From: Poriferisodalis sp965215815
Lineage (GTDB): Bacteria; Actinomycetota; Acidimicrobiia; Acidimicrobiales; Poriferisodalaceae
Length of the DNA: 64,000 nt
Direction: 5' to 3'
Assembly (NCBI RefSeq): GCF_965215815.1
Contig: NZ_CBDCEO010000012.1
Span: forward strand, 310,001-374,000
In this document: piece after piece, positions 34,356 through 43,956 of the stretch
Position numbering within the stretch: position 1 is the first letter of the stretch
Layout of the letters: each line of letters begins with the position of its first letter
Made by a program: the position numbers and the translations under genes
Notes under the pieces: model-generated
Databases searched by the model: none
Told to the model about the DNA's origin: nothing
What the model saw: the letters and a program-made list of their open reading frames with translations, nothing else

Positions 34356-36530
34356 ATGGCCACCGATGTGACCGCCCGATCCGACCTGGCGATCGATGGG
34401 ATGACGTGCGCCGCCTGCGCGAGCCGGATTCAGCGCCGATTGGACGAGCTGGATGCCGTGGCGGCGGCAAACGTGAACTTCGCCACCGGGCGGGCCACCA
34501 TCACCCATAACGGATCGCTCGACGAGGCATTCGTCGCAGCGGAGATCAAGGCACTGGGCTACTCCGTCATCGCCCCCGATGAAGGCGACGCAGCCGAGCA
34601 GCGGCGCCAGGCGGACCTGCTGATCCGGCTGGTCATCGGCGTGGTGCTGACGGTGCCGTCGGTGCTTATCTCGATGATCCCGGCGCTGCAGTTCGGCGGC
34701 TGGGAATGGCCGGTCGCCGCGTTGGCAACGGTGGTCATCGTTGGGTCGGGGTGGCCGTTCCATCGAGCTGCGGCGGTGAACCTGCGGCACGGCGCCACCA
34801 CGATGGACACGCTTGTGTCGATGGGGTCGCTGTCGGCGCTGGCCTGGTCGCTGGCTGTGTCGATTGGCGGCGTCGGCGATGGCCATGTGTACTTCGAGAC
34901 CGGCGCTGTGATCGTGACGCTGATCTTGCTGGGCAAGTGGCTGGAGCTTCGGGCCAAGCGCCGCTCCGGTGACGCCATCCGGGCGCTGGCCGACCTTGGC
35001 GTGCGGACAGCCCGCTTGGTCGACGGGCGTGAGATCGAGCTCGCGGATCTGGCGGTCGGGATGCGGTTCGTGGTCCGGCCGGGGGAGAGGATCGCCACAG
35101 ACGGTGTGGTCGTCGACGGACACTCGGCAGTCGATGCGTCGATGGTGACCGGCGAACCGGTGCCGGTCGAGGTCGGACCCGGCGATGAGGTGATCGGTTC
35201 GACGATCAATGCGAACGGTGCGCTCGTCGTCGAGGCGACGAAGGTAGGCGCTGATACGGCGCTGGCCCAGATCATCCGGCTGGTCACCCAAGCGCAAGGC
35301 AGCCGGGCAGAGGTACAGCGTCTCGCCGATCGGGTGTCGGCGGTGTTCGTGCCCTTCGCAATCGCCGCAGCACTCGTCACTCTGACGGTGTGGTTGGTGC
35401 TGGGCAACGTGGCCGGGGCAGCGTTCACCGCGGCCGTGGCGGTGCTGATCATCGCCTGCCCCTGTGCCCTCGGGTTGGCGACACCGCTCGCGATCATGGT
35501 GGGCACCGGTCGAGGCGCTCAGCTTGGGGTCATCATCAAGGGAGGCGAAATCCTTGAGGACACACGCTCGGTCGATGTCGTCCTGGTCGACAAGACCGGC
35601 ACCGTCACCGAAGGAGCCATGACGCTCGCCGGCGTGCATGCGGGCGAGCTGTCGGCCGCCGAGCGTGACGAGGTGCACCGGCTGGCGGCGTCGGCGGAAG
35701 CGCTGTCGGAGCATCCGATCGCCCAAGCCATCGCCCACTCCATCGACGGGTTGGCCGATGGTTTCGCCCACGGGTTGGCTGACATGGACGAGTTCGAGGT
35801 GACACCGGGTTCGGGCGTAACGGCGACGATCGGCGGGATCGAAATCCGGGTGGGCCGACGCAGTCTGTTCGACACCGTGCCCGGCCCCGTCGCTGAGTTG
35901 GCTGGGTCCGCCGAGGCCGCAGGCGCGACGGCCGTCCTTGCCGGCCGCAACGGGACAGCGGAGATTGTCCTGGTGGTCGCCGACCGCATCAAGCCGACCT
36001 CGTTGGAGGCGGTAGCGGCATTGCACAACCAGGGCCTGGCGGTCACGCTGCTCACCGGCGACAACGAGCGCACTGCCCGCACGGTCGCCGCCAAGGTCGG
36101 CATCGAATCTGTGATCGCCGAGGTCTATCCCGGTGAAAAGGCCGCCGTCGTGCAACAGCTCCAAGCAGACGGGAAGCGAGTGGCGATGGTGGGGGACGGC
36201 ATCAACGACGCCCCAGCATTGGCGCAAGCCGATCTCGGCATTGCCGTGGGAACCGGCACCGACATAGCCATCGAAGCCTCCGATCTCACCGTCGTGAGCG
36301 GCGACCTGCGAGCCGTGGCAGATGCCATAGCGCTGGCACGTCGGACGCTGTCGACGATCAAGGGCAATTTGTTCTGGGCCTTCGCCTACAACGCCGCCGC
36401 GATCCCGCTTGCGGCGTTGGGCATCCTGAACCCCATGATCGCCGCCGGCGCCATGGGCGTGTCGTCGCTGTTCGTCGTCACGAACAGCCTCCGTCTGCGA
36501 CGCTTCGCGGGCTACCGCCAGACGGTCTGA
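34356..36530 (+). CDS. copA: Copper-exporting P1B-type ATPase
   Basis: A 724-residue membrane pump that exports Cu+ at the cost of ATP. Order of domains: HMA metal-binding domain with CxxC (MTCAACASR, residues 16-24), membrane helices, A-domain with the VTGEPVPVE loop, the transmembrane metal site ACPCALGLAT (near 370), phosphorylation motif DKTGTVTEG (near 411), the nucleotide-site HP (SEHPIAQ), and the hinge MVGDGINDAPALAQADLGIA. The CPC motif and single HMA domain point to Cu+ or Ag+. It is controlled by the adjacent MerR regulator. GTG of the next gene is 4 nt after its stop. Confidence 0.95.
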   Translation: MATDVTARSDLAIDGMTCAACASRIQRRLDELDAVAAANVNFATGRATITHNGSLDEAFVAAEIKALGYSVIAPDEGDAAEQRRQADLLIRLVIGVVLTVPSVLISMIPALQFGGWEWPVAALATVVIVGSGWPFHRAAAVNLRHGATTMDTLVSMGSLSALAWSLAVSIGGVGDGHVYFETGAVIVTLILLGKWLELRAKRRSGDAIRALADLGVRTARLVDGREIELADLAVGMRFVVRPGERIATDGVVVDGHSAVDASMVTGEPVPVEVGPGDEVIGSTINANGALVVEATKVGADTALAQIIRLVTQAQGSRAEVQRLADRVSAVFVPFAIAAALVTLTVWLVLGNVAGAAFTAAVAVLIIACPCALGLATPLAIMVGTGRGAQLGVIIKGGEILEDTRSVDVVLVDKTGTVTEGAMTLAGVHAGELSAAERDEVHRLAASAEALSEHPIAQAIAHSIDGLADGFAHGLADMDEFEVTPGSGVTATIGGIEIRVGRRSLFDTVPGPVAELAGSAEAAGATAVLAGRNGTAEIVLVVADRIKPTSLEAVAALHNQGLAVTLLTGDNERTARTVAAKVGIESVIAEVYPGEKAAVVQQLQADGKRVAMVGDGINDAPALAQADLGIAVGTGTDIAIEASDLTVVSGDLRAVADAIALARRTLSTIKGNLFWAFAYNAAAIPLAALGILNPMIAAGAMGVSSLFVVTNSLRLRRFAGYRQTV

Positions 36531-36534
36531 TCGC

Positions 36535-37449
36535 GTGACCAGCAAGAAGTGGACTGTTTCCGACATTCCCGACCAGTCGGGCCGGGTGGCGGTTGTCACG
36601 GGCGCCAACTCCGGGAATGGTCTCGAGACGGCGCGTGCCCTGGCGGGCCGTGGCGCATTGGTGGTGCTTGCGGTGCGGGATCTCGACAGGGGCAGGGCGG
36701 CGGTCGATGCGATTCGGGCCGATCATCCCGGTTCCGACCTAGTGCTACAGGAACTCGACCTGGCGTCGCTGGATTCGGTGCGTGAAGCGGCGTCGGCCAT
36801 CGGTAACCGGTTCGAGCGCATCGACCTGCTCGTCAACAACGCAGGGGTCTTTCACACACCGCGCCGGCAGACCGCCGACGGGTTCGAAATCCGGATGGGC
36901 ACCAATCACCTGGGCCACTTCGCCTGGACGGGGTTGCTGCTGGAGCGGATGTTGCCTGTTGCCGGGTCGCGGGTGGTGACGGTGAGCAGCGACGCTCACC
37001 GGTACCGGTCGCGGATCGACTTCGACCGTCTCGGGGCTGCGCAGGATCGCAGCCAGGCTGCTGCGTACGGACGCTCGAAGCTGGCGAACCTGTTGTTCAC
37101 CTACGAGCTACAACGCCGGTTGCTGGCGGCTGGGACTCCGACTGTGGCGTTGGCGGCTCATCCAGGCTGGTCCGAAACGGAGATCCTGCGCCATTTCCCG
37201 GGCATACGAGTCATCCATCTGTTGATTCAGCCGCTGCGGCACAGCGCAGCCATGGGCGCCCTTTCGACGCTGAGGGCTGCGACCGATCCCACCGCCTCCG
37301 GAGCCCAGTTCTACGGCCCGGACGGGTTCATGGAGATGCGCGGCCATCCGGTGGTGGTGACGTCGAGTGCCCGATCTCAGGAGGCAGCGTTGCAGCGGCG
37401 GCTGTGGCATGCCTCAGAAGAACTCACGGCTGTCAGCTTTAGCGTCTGA
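36535..37449 (+). CDS. Short-chain dehydrogenase/reductase (retinol-dehydrogenase-like)
   Basis: A 304-residue NAD(P)-dependent oxidoreductase: cofactor motif VVTGANSGNGLETARALAGR, LLVNNAGVFHTPRRQTADGF, catalytic Ser in VVTVSSDAHRYRSRIDF, and Y-x-x-x-K in AAYGRSKLANLLF. This is the protochlorophyllide-reductase/WW-domain-oxidoreductase-like SDR branch. GTG 36535 lies 4 nt after the copA stop, so it is cotranscribed with the copper pump, though a functional link to copper is not evident. Confidence 0.9.
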   Translation: MTSKKWTVSDIPDQSGRVAVVTGANSGNGLETARALAGRGALVVLAVRDLDRGRAAVDAIRADHPGSDLVLQELDLASLDSVREAASAIGNRFERIDLLVNNAGVFHTPRRQTADGFEIRMGTNHLGHFAWTGLLLERMLPVAGSRVVTVSSDAHRYRSRIDFDRLGAAQDRSQAAAYGRSKLANLLFTYELQRRLLAAGTPTVALAAHPGWSETEILRHFPGIRVIHLLIQPLRHSAAMGALSTLRAATDPTASGAQFYGPDGFMEMRGHPVVVTSSARSQEAALQRRLWHASEELTAVSFSV

Positions 37450-37528
37450 CCGGCGACCAGATGTGCGGGTCCGCTGGGGTCGACGTCGGTAGTATCACGC
37501 TAGCTACGACCCCGACAGGAGGGCACTC

Positions 37529-37972
37529 ATGGTTGAGACCACCGGCAGCACAAGCATCGACATCAACACAAGTCCAGAGGCGGTGTACGAGCTACTGACG
37601 GGTCTGTCACGCATCAGCGAGATCAGTCCCGAGTGCTACAAGTCCGAGTGGGAGGACGGCTCGACTGAGCCCGTGGTCGGCGCGAAGTTCCGGGGATACA
37701 ACCAGAACGGCGACATGAAGTGGGACGCAGGCTGCGTCGTCGTCTCTGCTGAGCCTGGTCGCGAATGGGCTTTCGAAGTACCCGCCCAGGACGGCCGCCG
37801 CACGCTATGGCGCTACGAGATCGAGGCCACCGACTCGGGCTGCCGAGTCACCGAGAGCTTCGATTCTCCGATTCTCGACCTGGAGTTCTTCCAGAAGCAC
37901 AACCGTCACGGTCTCTTGGTGCAGAACATCGCCCAAAGCCTGGAGAACCTCAAGGCTGTCGCTGAGGCATAG
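37529..37972 (+). CDS. SRPBCC (START-like) family protein
   Basis: A 147-residue helix-grip protein with the pattern TGSTSIDINTSPEAVYELLT at the N terminus, GAKFRGYNQNGDMKWDAGCV in the middle, and SFDSPILDLEFF before a long C-terminal helix. Such proteins bind hydrophobic ligands or act as polyketide cyclases. ATG follows ACAGGAGGG. The 3' end overlaps the convergent DMSP-lyase-like gene by 23 nt. Confidence 0.82.
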   Translation: MVETTGSTSIDINTSPEAVYELLTGLSRISEISPECYKSEWEDGSTEPVVGAKFRGYNQNGDMKWDAGCVVVSAEPGREWAFEVPAQDGRRTLWRYEIEATDSGCRVTESFDSPILDLEFFQKHNRHGLLVQNIAQSLENLKAVAEA

Positions 37973-38582
37973 CCGATCCCGAAGGCATGCCTTCCGACAG
38001 CACCGCGTCGGCCACTACGGCTCCGGTCCAGCAGTAGAGAAGCACCGTGGGGGTGGCGCCGAAGTCCTGGCAGTGCTCTTGCCAGGGCGCGTGATGCACG
38101 GCGTCTCCGGGTCGGGTGGTACGGCGCACGCCATCGCTGCCGCTGAATAACGGCTCGCCGGCCAGCACGTGGTACAGCTCCTCGGCCTCGTGGTGGTGGT
38201 TGGGGTAGTGGAGGTGCGGACCCCACACGGCGATGCCGACCCGCACCGAGTGATGCTCGATGATCGAGCCAGGGCCCACTAGCTGCACATAGCCGTAGTT
38301 GTCGTGGAAGTCCTGGCTCAGCACGCCGAAATAGCCGGCGGTCTGGCGCCAAGGCAGCGCAGGGGCGAGCGAGAGGAATTCTTCGAGCACAGCGTCGATG
38401 GCGGTATCGCCGCTGAGTCCAACGGCGTCGAGGAGCCGGAGCACTGGCAGTTGACGGGGCTCGACCTGGGCGGGGCTGCGTGCTTCGTCGAGCGCGTCGA
38501 GCACCTCAGCGACCATCGGGTACTCGGGGACCACTGGACGGCTGCGGTGGAACTCGGCGATGCGCTGAAGCAGCTCATCCAT
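37950..38582 (-). CDS. Dimethylsulfoniopropionate lyase-like cupin
   Basis: A 210-residue protein matching the DMSP_lyase cupin family (DddL/DddQ/DddW/DddK group), which splits DMSP into dimethyl sulfide and acrylate. The metal site reads GPHLHYPNHHHEAEELYHVL with the expected histidines, glutamate and tyrosine. GVRRTTRPGDAVHHAPWQEH gives the second motif. An N-terminal helical region of ~80 residues (MDELLQRIAEFHRSRPVVPE) is the usual lid. Many relatives outside Roseobacters lack DMSP activity, so the substrate needs testing. It is divergent from an acyl-CoA-dehydrogenase-like gene that could process an acyl product. Confidence 0.72.
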   Translation of the reverse strand: MDELLQRIAEFHRSRPVVPEYPMVAEVLDALDEARSPAQVEPRQLPVLRLLDAVGLSGDTAIDAVLEEFLSLAPALPWRQTAGYFGVLSQDFHDNYGYVQLVGPGSIIEHHSVRVGIAVWGPHLHYPNHHHEAEELYHVLAGEPLFSGSDGVRRTTRPGDAVHHAPWQEHCQDFGATPTVLLYCWTGAVVADAVLSEGMPSGSAMPQRQP

Positions 38583-38660
38583 GACGCCTGACACCCCGGC
38601 ATTTTCCCAGATACACACAGCCTGCAAGCCGACTTCAGAACCACAGCTATCTTCCAAGCG

Positions 38661-39872
38661 GTGAACGCAACGCTGCCGCACGGGGATCGATCACCGGACG
38701 GGCGCCTCTCGCACGCTGATGTCGTGGCGTGGGCGGTGTCGATGGTGGAGCGCCTGGATGAGCGGGCGGCTGAGGCCGAAGAGCTACGCGAGCTTCCCCA
38801 GGCGACGATGGAGGACGCCGCGTCCAGCGGTGTGTTCAGGATGCTTGTGCCCAGTGAGCGCGGCGGCCACGGACTCGGGCTCCGGTCGCTCGGCGAGATG
38901 ACACGCATCCTCGCTCACGGTTGCGTCTCGTCAGCGTGGACGCTGCTGTTCCTCGTGCTGCACAACTGGTTCGTGGCACGCGGGCCGCAAGAGCTCCAGG
39001 CGGCGGTCTGGGGCGATCGCCCCTATGTGCTGATGCCAGGCACGCTTGCGCCGACCGGGACCGCCACACCGGTCGACGGCGGCTACGAGCTCACGGGCCG
39101 GTGGCAATGGGCGACGGGAGTACAACACGCTGACTGGGTGATGCTCAATGGGCTGATCCGTCGGGACGAAGGCCCCGAGGCGCGGTTCTTCCTGCTGCCG
39201 ATCGCAGAGGTCGAGGTCGTGGACGTGTGGCACACCTCGGGCATGCGGGGGACCGGCAGCAACGATGTGGTGGCTGATCGGGTGTTCGTCCCCGCCGACC
39301 AGACGCTCGCCGCCATCGAGCTTGCGGGCAATTCCCCGCCAGGGGCGGAACACAGCGCCGATCCGTTCGTGCGGTACCCGATGGTGCCGGTGCTCACGCT
39401 CGTGGCCGCCGCAGCAGCATTGGGCGGCGCCGAAGCCGCCGTCGAGAACTTCCGAGAGCGCCTGTCGTCGCGGGTGCTTGCGTACTCGATGGGTGACCGC
39501 CAAGCCGCCCAACCGGCGTCTCAGATCCGCCTCTCTCAGGCGCAGGCGACGGTGCGAGCGGCACGTCTGGTATGGGACGACGCGGTGGATCAGGTGTGCG
39601 ACGTTTACGACGGGGGAGGGGTATTCGAAACCGTCGACCGAGGCCGAATCCGCCTCGCGGCTGCCCAAACGGTTCGCCTGTCGATCGACGCCGTCAGCAC
39701 CGTGCTGGAAGCGTCGGGTGCGTCCGTGCACTTCGCCGATTCGCCGCTGCAGCGCATTTCCCGCGATCTGCTGACGCTCCGAGGGCACATGGTCTTCGAC
39801 TGGGACCGCACCGCAGAGCTCGCCGGCAAGCTGGAGCTCGGCCTCGATCCCGCACCAACGGATTTGCTTTGA
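38661..39872 (+). CDS. Acyl-CoA dehydrogenase-like flavoprotein (possibly group D monooxygenase)
   Basis: A 403-residue FAD/FMN-binding protein of the acyl-CoA dehydrogenase fold. N-terminal helices include FRMLVPSERGGHGLGLRSLG and ARGPQELQAAVWGDRPYVLM. The middle beta domain has GGYELTGRWQWATGVQHADW and TSGMRGTGSNDVVADRVFVP. The C-terminal helices include VSTVLEASGASVHFADSPLQ then RISRDLLTLRGHM. The SGMRGTGSNDV and late R-x-x-R-D-x-x-T-x-x-x-H pattern are seen in group D monooxygenases such as HsaA or DszC as well as dehydrogenases, so either oxidation is possible. The GTG start is 7 nt after TATCTT. Confidence 0.82.
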   Translation: MNATLPHGDRSPDGRLSHADVVAWAVSMVERLDERAAEAEELRELPQATMEDAASSGVFRMLVPSERGGHGLGLRSLGEMTRILAHGCVSSAWTLLFLVLHNWFVARGPQELQAAVWGDRPYVLMPGTLAPTGTATPVDGGYELTGRWQWATGVQHADWVMLNGLIRRDEGPEARFFLLPIAEVEVVDVWHTSGMRGTGSNDVVADRVFVPADQTLAAIELAGNSPPGAEHSADPFVRYPMVPVLTLVAAAAALGGAEAAVENFRERLSSRVLAYSMGDRQAAQPASQIRLSQAQATVRAARLVWDDAVDQVCDVYDGGGVFETVDRGRIRLAAAQTVRLSIDAVSTVLEASGASVHFADSPLQRISRDLLTLRGHMVFDWDRTAELAGKLELGLDPAPTDLL

Positions 39873-39934
39873 CGGGCGCAACGTTCGTCGCCACCGGGCA
39901 CGGCACTACGTTGAGCTGCAGGGGAGACGATTCG

Positions 39935-40768
39935 ATGACCGAGAATCCGCGACCGCTTCTGATCGGTGCCACTGCGGCTGATCCGAAGCGAGCCATCTTC
40001 ATCTGGAACGCCATTCGCAAGTACTTCAACGAGGTCGGCCTCGAGATGGAGTACGCGCTCTATTCCACCTACGACGCCCTGTGCAGCGCTGTGCTGGAGG
40101 GCCATGTCGACATTGCGTGGAACGCGCCGATGGCCCATGCCCAGTTGCTGCTGCAGTCCCCGGACGCATGCCGGACCTTGGCGATGCGCGACACCGATGA
40201 GGACGTTCACACCCTGATCGTCGCCCGAGCCGACGCTGGCATCACTGATCTCGATGATCTGCGCGGGCGACGCCTTGCCCTGGGTGTCGACGTTTCCAGC
40301 GAGCTGTTCCTGCTGCCGGTTGCGCAGCTCGCAGAGGCCGGGTTCGACGTCGAATCGGACTGCGAGCTCGTCGAGCTTGAGCCCACCGAGTACCCGAACC
40401 TCCAGTCGTGGGTGGATGACTGGGCGATCTTCGGGGCAGTGGTCGATGGTCGAGCCGATGCTGGTGTGATCTTCGAGCCGTGGCTGCCGTCGCTGATGCG
40501 ACGCCACCCGGTGACCGAGCACGACATCGTCGAGGTGTGGCGCACCCGCCCCTACAGCCACTGCGCCTTCACCGCCGGACCCGATCTGGGCGACGACATC
40601 AGCGCCCGGTTTGTGGAGCTCCTCGTGGCCATGGACCCCGACGAGCCAGAGATTGCCGAGATGATGCGCATGGAACACCTCACCAAGTGGGTGCGAGCCA
40701 CCGACGACGGCTGGGGCGACCTCATGGGCGCCGTCGAGAAGGCCGAACTCGTCGGCAAGATCTTCTGA
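39935..40768 (+). CDS. PhnD-like substrate-binding protein without signal peptide
   Basis: A 277-residue periplasmic-binding-protein fold of the PhnD/SsuA type: LLIGATAADPKRAIFIWNAI, EGHVDIAWNAPMAHAQLL, then DLDDLRGRRLALGVDVSSEL and DGRADAGVIFEPWLPSLM. Relatives bind phosphonates, sulfonates or thiamine-like ligands for ABC import. No signal peptide or lipobox is visible and no permease is adjacent. It may act inside the cell as a sensor or enzyme-like protein, as some family members do. ATG follows CAGGGGAGAC. It is 62 nt after the flavoprotein gene and likely cotranscribed. Confidence 0.75.
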   Translation: MTENPRPLLIGATAADPKRAIFIWNAIRKYFNEVGLEMEYALYSTYDALCSAVLEGHVDIAWNAPMAHAQLLLQSPDACRTLAMRDTDEDVHTLIVARADAGITDLDDLRGRRLALGVDVSSELFLLPVAQLAEAGFDVESDCELVELEPTEYPNLQSWVDDWAIFGAVVDGRADAGVIFEPWLPSLMRRHPVTEHDIVEVWRTRPYSHCAFTAGPDLGDDISARFVELLVAMDPDEPEIAEMMRMEHLTKWVRATDDGWGDLMGAVEKAELVGKIF

Positions 40769-40792
40769 TCCTGCAGCGCGCAAGGCCAAGGC

Positions 40793-43201
40793 TCAGCGGG
40801 CGAGTGCGTCGAGGATGTTGAGTCGATTGGCTCGGCGGCACGGGAGGACTGCGCCGGCTGCAGCAATGGCGACGCCAGTGATGATGGCGGCAGCGAACGC
40901 GGCGGGGCTGAAGGCGTAGTCGACGTCGAACGCGGTTGTGGTCCGAAAGGTGCGGACGAGAATGGCGTGATAGGCGGATCCTGCGAGAGCGCCGAGGATT
41001 GCCCCTGTGAGGCCGATGGCGAGGGCCTCGGCCGCGACGCTCGTGAGGATGCGTCGCTTGGTGGCACCGATGGCTCGGAGCGCAGCGAATTCGTTGGTTC
41101 GCTCAAGTGTTGATGCCAGCAGCGTGTTAAGGAGCGCAATTGCGGCGCAGGTGACAATCACGAGCAGCATCATCGCGACGAGGACGAGGATCTGGTCGGC
41201 GGATCGCCGGAGGTCGCCGAGGAACTCCTCGCCGGTGAAGGTCTGGATAGGAAGTCGTGCGGTTGCGGTGATCCGGTCGAGTTGCTCGCGGACCGCGGCT
41301 GGGTCGGCGTCGGGTTCGAGTTGGATTTCGTATCGAGCGAAGCTGCTGATTCCGTAGTGGGTGGCGAAGAGGTCATGGGAAATGTTGATCATGCCGCCGC
41401 TGCCGGGGGCGATGGCGTCACTGATGGCGACGATCGGCAGTCGCAGGGTGGGTGTTGCGCCAGGGATGTCGATGACGTCGCCGACTTCCAAGTCGAATGT
41501 GAGCGCGGTCTGCTTCAGCACGATGGCACCGTCACCGGCCGCCATCTGGGCACGTGCGTCATCGCTGGCGAGGCGGGAGAAGGGGTAGGCGGAATCGCCG
41601 TAGACGCCGCTGATGCCGACGATGTGGGGTCCCGACTCAGCAGGGATCCAGGTACTGGCGGCAACGGAGCGCACGCCCGGTATGGCTTCGAATTCAGACG
41701 TCCAGGCCGGCGGAAGGCCGACGAGGGCGATGGTGTCACCGGTAGTGGTGCCGATCCAGAAGTCAGTGTGAAGGGTCGTGGACAGGTTCTCGTTGGAGGT
41801 GTCGCGAAGGTTGATCGCCATGCCAGTGGTGGTGACGGCGACGGCGACGGCGACCATCACCACGGCCGTGGTACCCCACACGCGACGCGGGGAACGCTTC
41901 AGCGCTGTCGCTGCAAGCTCGCCGCTGGTACCCAACCGTCGGGCGACGGCAACGGTCATCGCCGTAATCAGCGGGGCGGCGCCGGCAGCGATGCACAAGA
42001 GTCCGGCTATGGCGGCGCCGACTGCAAGCTGGCCTCGTGGGATCACGAAGAGGGCGACACCGAGGCCGATGAGCCACAAGCGACCGGTGACACGATGCTC
42101 GGAGGGATCACCTACGTCGGGGCGGAGTGCTTCGAGGGGTTCGATACGAAGCGCCCTGCGAGCCGGAACGATGGCGGATGCCATCGCGGTTGCAACTCCC
42201 AGAAGCCATGCGACGACGAGGAGATCCGCCGGGACCGAGGTCTGCAGGGGTGTTCCGATGGCACGCGCGAACGCATCGGGAACCGTGGCGATCACCGAGC
42301 GAGCCAGGGCTGCGCCCAGCACCAGTCCGAGAGCCGAGCCGACGGCCCCGAGCGTTGCGGCTTCGGCGAGCACGCCGGTGAGGATGGTTCGTCGGCTGCC
42401 GCCGAGCGCTCGCAGCGACGCGATTTCGTGGCGACGGTCGAGAACGGTCATGTTCATGGTGTTGAAGAGCAGGAAGCCGCCGACAACCAGTCCCATGGCT
42501 CCCAGGATCGAGAGCGAGGTGAACAAGACATTGATGGTGTTGCGGGCTTGGACGACCCTGTTGCTCGCCTCGCGGATGTCCGCGTCTCCAGCAACGGCCG
42601 CCAGAGCGGCTGCGTCCGGCTGCCCATAGACGAGCAGTGTTTCGGTCCCGGCGTGTCCGCGCAGTCCGAGCGCGGTATCGAGGTCAGCGGCCGCAAAGCG
42701 GCCCCCGTAGCGATCCTGCAGTTCGGGGTCAGCTCGGCCTGCGATCTGGGCGACCGTGGGCTCCCCGGTCGGGCCAGTGAAGACATGACGGCCAGACGCC
42801 GGAAGAGCTGACCCAGTCCGGACGCCCGTGGTGGACGCCAGGGCTTGTGCCTGGCGGGTAGTGACCCCATCGCCACGGTCTTCAAGCGCGACAAGCCATC
42901 CTTGGTCGCCGTCGACCATGACGGGCACTTCGACAAAGCGGCGGACGCCCTCGACACCTTCGACGCCCGCAATTGCGTCGCGTGCCCGGTCCAGGTCTGC
43001 TGCGGCGACGGTGACTTCGTAGCGAGCCCCGCCCAGGAGGGCCACAGTCGCATTGGCCGTCGCGGTCGCAGAAGTGAGCAGCGACGACATGGCGACGATG
43101 AGCCCGACACCTGAAGCGATCCCGAGGACCGACACGGCCGTACGCATTCGGTGTTCCCGAAGTCGTCGAAGGTGAAGCAGCCGGAACCGGTCGAACCTCA
43201 T
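40793..43201 (-). CDS. FtsX/MacB-type ABC transporter permease
   Basis: An 802-residue permease with two FtsX repeats. The first membrane helix follows the N-terminal RTAVSVLGIASGVGLIVAMS. Three helices around INVLFTSLSILGAMGLVVGG and LAEAATLGAVGSALGLVLGA form repeat one. VWGTTAVVMVAVAVAVTTTG begins repeat two, which ends in ILVLVAMMLLVIVTCAAIAL and FAAAIITGVAIAAAGAVLPC. Large extracellular MacB-like domains lie between the helices. The RHEIASLRALGGSRR and TNEFAALRAIGATKR loops are coupling helices. It would extrude a peptide, lipid or drug. The start overlaps the ATPase stop (ATGA). Confidence 0.88.
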   Translation of the reverse strand: MRFDRFRLLHLRRLREHRMRTAVSVLGIASGVGLIVAMSSLLTSATATANATVALLGGARYEVTVAAADLDRARDAIAGVEGVEGVRRFVEVPVMVDGDQGWLVALEDRGDGVTTRQAQALASTTGVRTGSALPASGRHVFTGPTGEPTVAQIAGRADPELQDRYGGRFAAADLDTALGLRGHAGTETLLVYGQPDAAALAAVAGDADIREASNRVVQARNTINVLFTSLSILGAMGLVVGGFLLFNTMNMTVLDRRHEIASLRALGGSRRTILTGVLAEAATLGAVGSALGLVLGAALARSVIATVPDAFARAIGTPLQTSVPADLLVVAWLLGVATAMASAIVPARRALRIEPLEALRPDVGDPSEHRVTGRLWLIGLGVALFVIPRGQLAVGAAIAGLLCIAAGAAPLITAMTVAVARRLGTSGELAATALKRSPRRVWGTTAVVMVAVAVAVTTTGMAINLRDTSNENLSTTLHTDFWIGTTTGDTIALVGLPPAWTSEFEAIPGVRSVAASTWIPAESGPHIVGISGVYGDSAYPFSRLASDDARAQMAAGDGAIVLKQTALTFDLEVGDVIDIPGATPTLRLPIVAISDAIAPGSGGMINISHDLFATHYGISSFARYEIQLEPDADPAAVREQLDRITATARLPIQTFTGEEFLGDLRRSADQILVLVAMMLLVIVTCAAIALLNTLLASTLERTNEFAALRAIGATKRRILTSVAAEALAIGLTGAILGALAGSAYHAILVRTFRTTTAFDVDYAFSPAAFAAAIITGVAIAAAGAVLPCRRANRLNILDALAR

Positions 43202-43890
43202 GACGTCGGCACCGGGTCGTCGGCGATCTGCCCGTCGCGCAGGCTGATCATCCTGGCACCGGCGCTGGCAGCAATGGCGGGTTCGTGGGTGACGACGAAG
43301 AGGCTCCGCCCTCTTTCAGCAGTGAGCTGGCGCAGCAACGCCAGGATGTTCACCGAGTTGGCTTGGTCGAGTGCTCCGGTCGGTTCGTCGGCGAAGACGA
43401 CCTCGGGGTCTGCCATGAGCGAGCGGGCAATTGCGACTCGCTGTTGCTCGCCTCCGGAGAGTTCGTGGGGTGGATGGTCCCATCGATCCGTCAGGCCCAC
43501 GTCGTCGAGCAGCGCCAATGCCCTGGTGCGTTGGGTGCGCAGCGGCTTGCCGTCGAGCAGTTCGGCGAGGGCGACGTTCTCCCACGCGGCCAGGCCCGGC
43601 AGGAGCAGGAATGACTGGAACACGAAGCCGAACCTTCGGCGCCTGAACTCTGCGCGTCGATTATCGGAGAAGCCGGCGGTGTCGACGCCGTCGATGCACA
43701 GCGTGCCGGCGGTGGGGTTGTCGATGAGCCCGAGAAGGTGCAGCAGCGTCGACTTGCCCGAGCCGCTCGGACCGGTGACGGTCACGAACTCGCCCGGGTG
43801 GAGGTCCAGGGATACGTCGTCGAGGGCGACGATCTCGGTGGCTCCGCGTCGGTGAACACGCCTCAAGTTGGTGGCACGAATGTTGGTCAC
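43198..43890 (-). CDS. ABC transporter ATP-binding protein (MacB/LolD type)
   Basis: About 230 residues with Walker A GPSGSGKSTLLHLLG, Q-loop FGFVFQSFLLLPGL, signature LSGGEQQRVAIARSLM, Walker B VVFADEPTGALD and the His switch VVTHEPAIAAS. It powers the adjacent FtsX-type permease. TTG 43896 and GTG 43890 are both possible; TAGAAT at 43904-43899 favours GTG 43890 with almost no leader. It is divergent from a PadR regulator, which probably controls it. Confidence 0.9.
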   Translation of the reverse strand: MTNIRATNLRRVHRRGATEIVALDDVSLDLHPGEFVTVTGPSGSGKSTLLHLLGLIDNPTAGTLCIDGVDTAGFSDNRRAEFRRRRFGFVFQSFLLLPGLAAWENVALAELLDGKPLRTQRTRALALLDDVGLTDRWDHPPHELSGGEQQRVAIARSLMADPEVVFADEPTGALDQANSVNILALLRQLTAERGRSLFVVTHEPAIAASAGARMISLRDGQIADDPVPTS

Positions 43891-43956
43891 AAGCAACTAT
43901 TCTATCTGTGTATACCGAGTGTGCATGGACCACGATCTTGTGCCACACTCGTGTCG

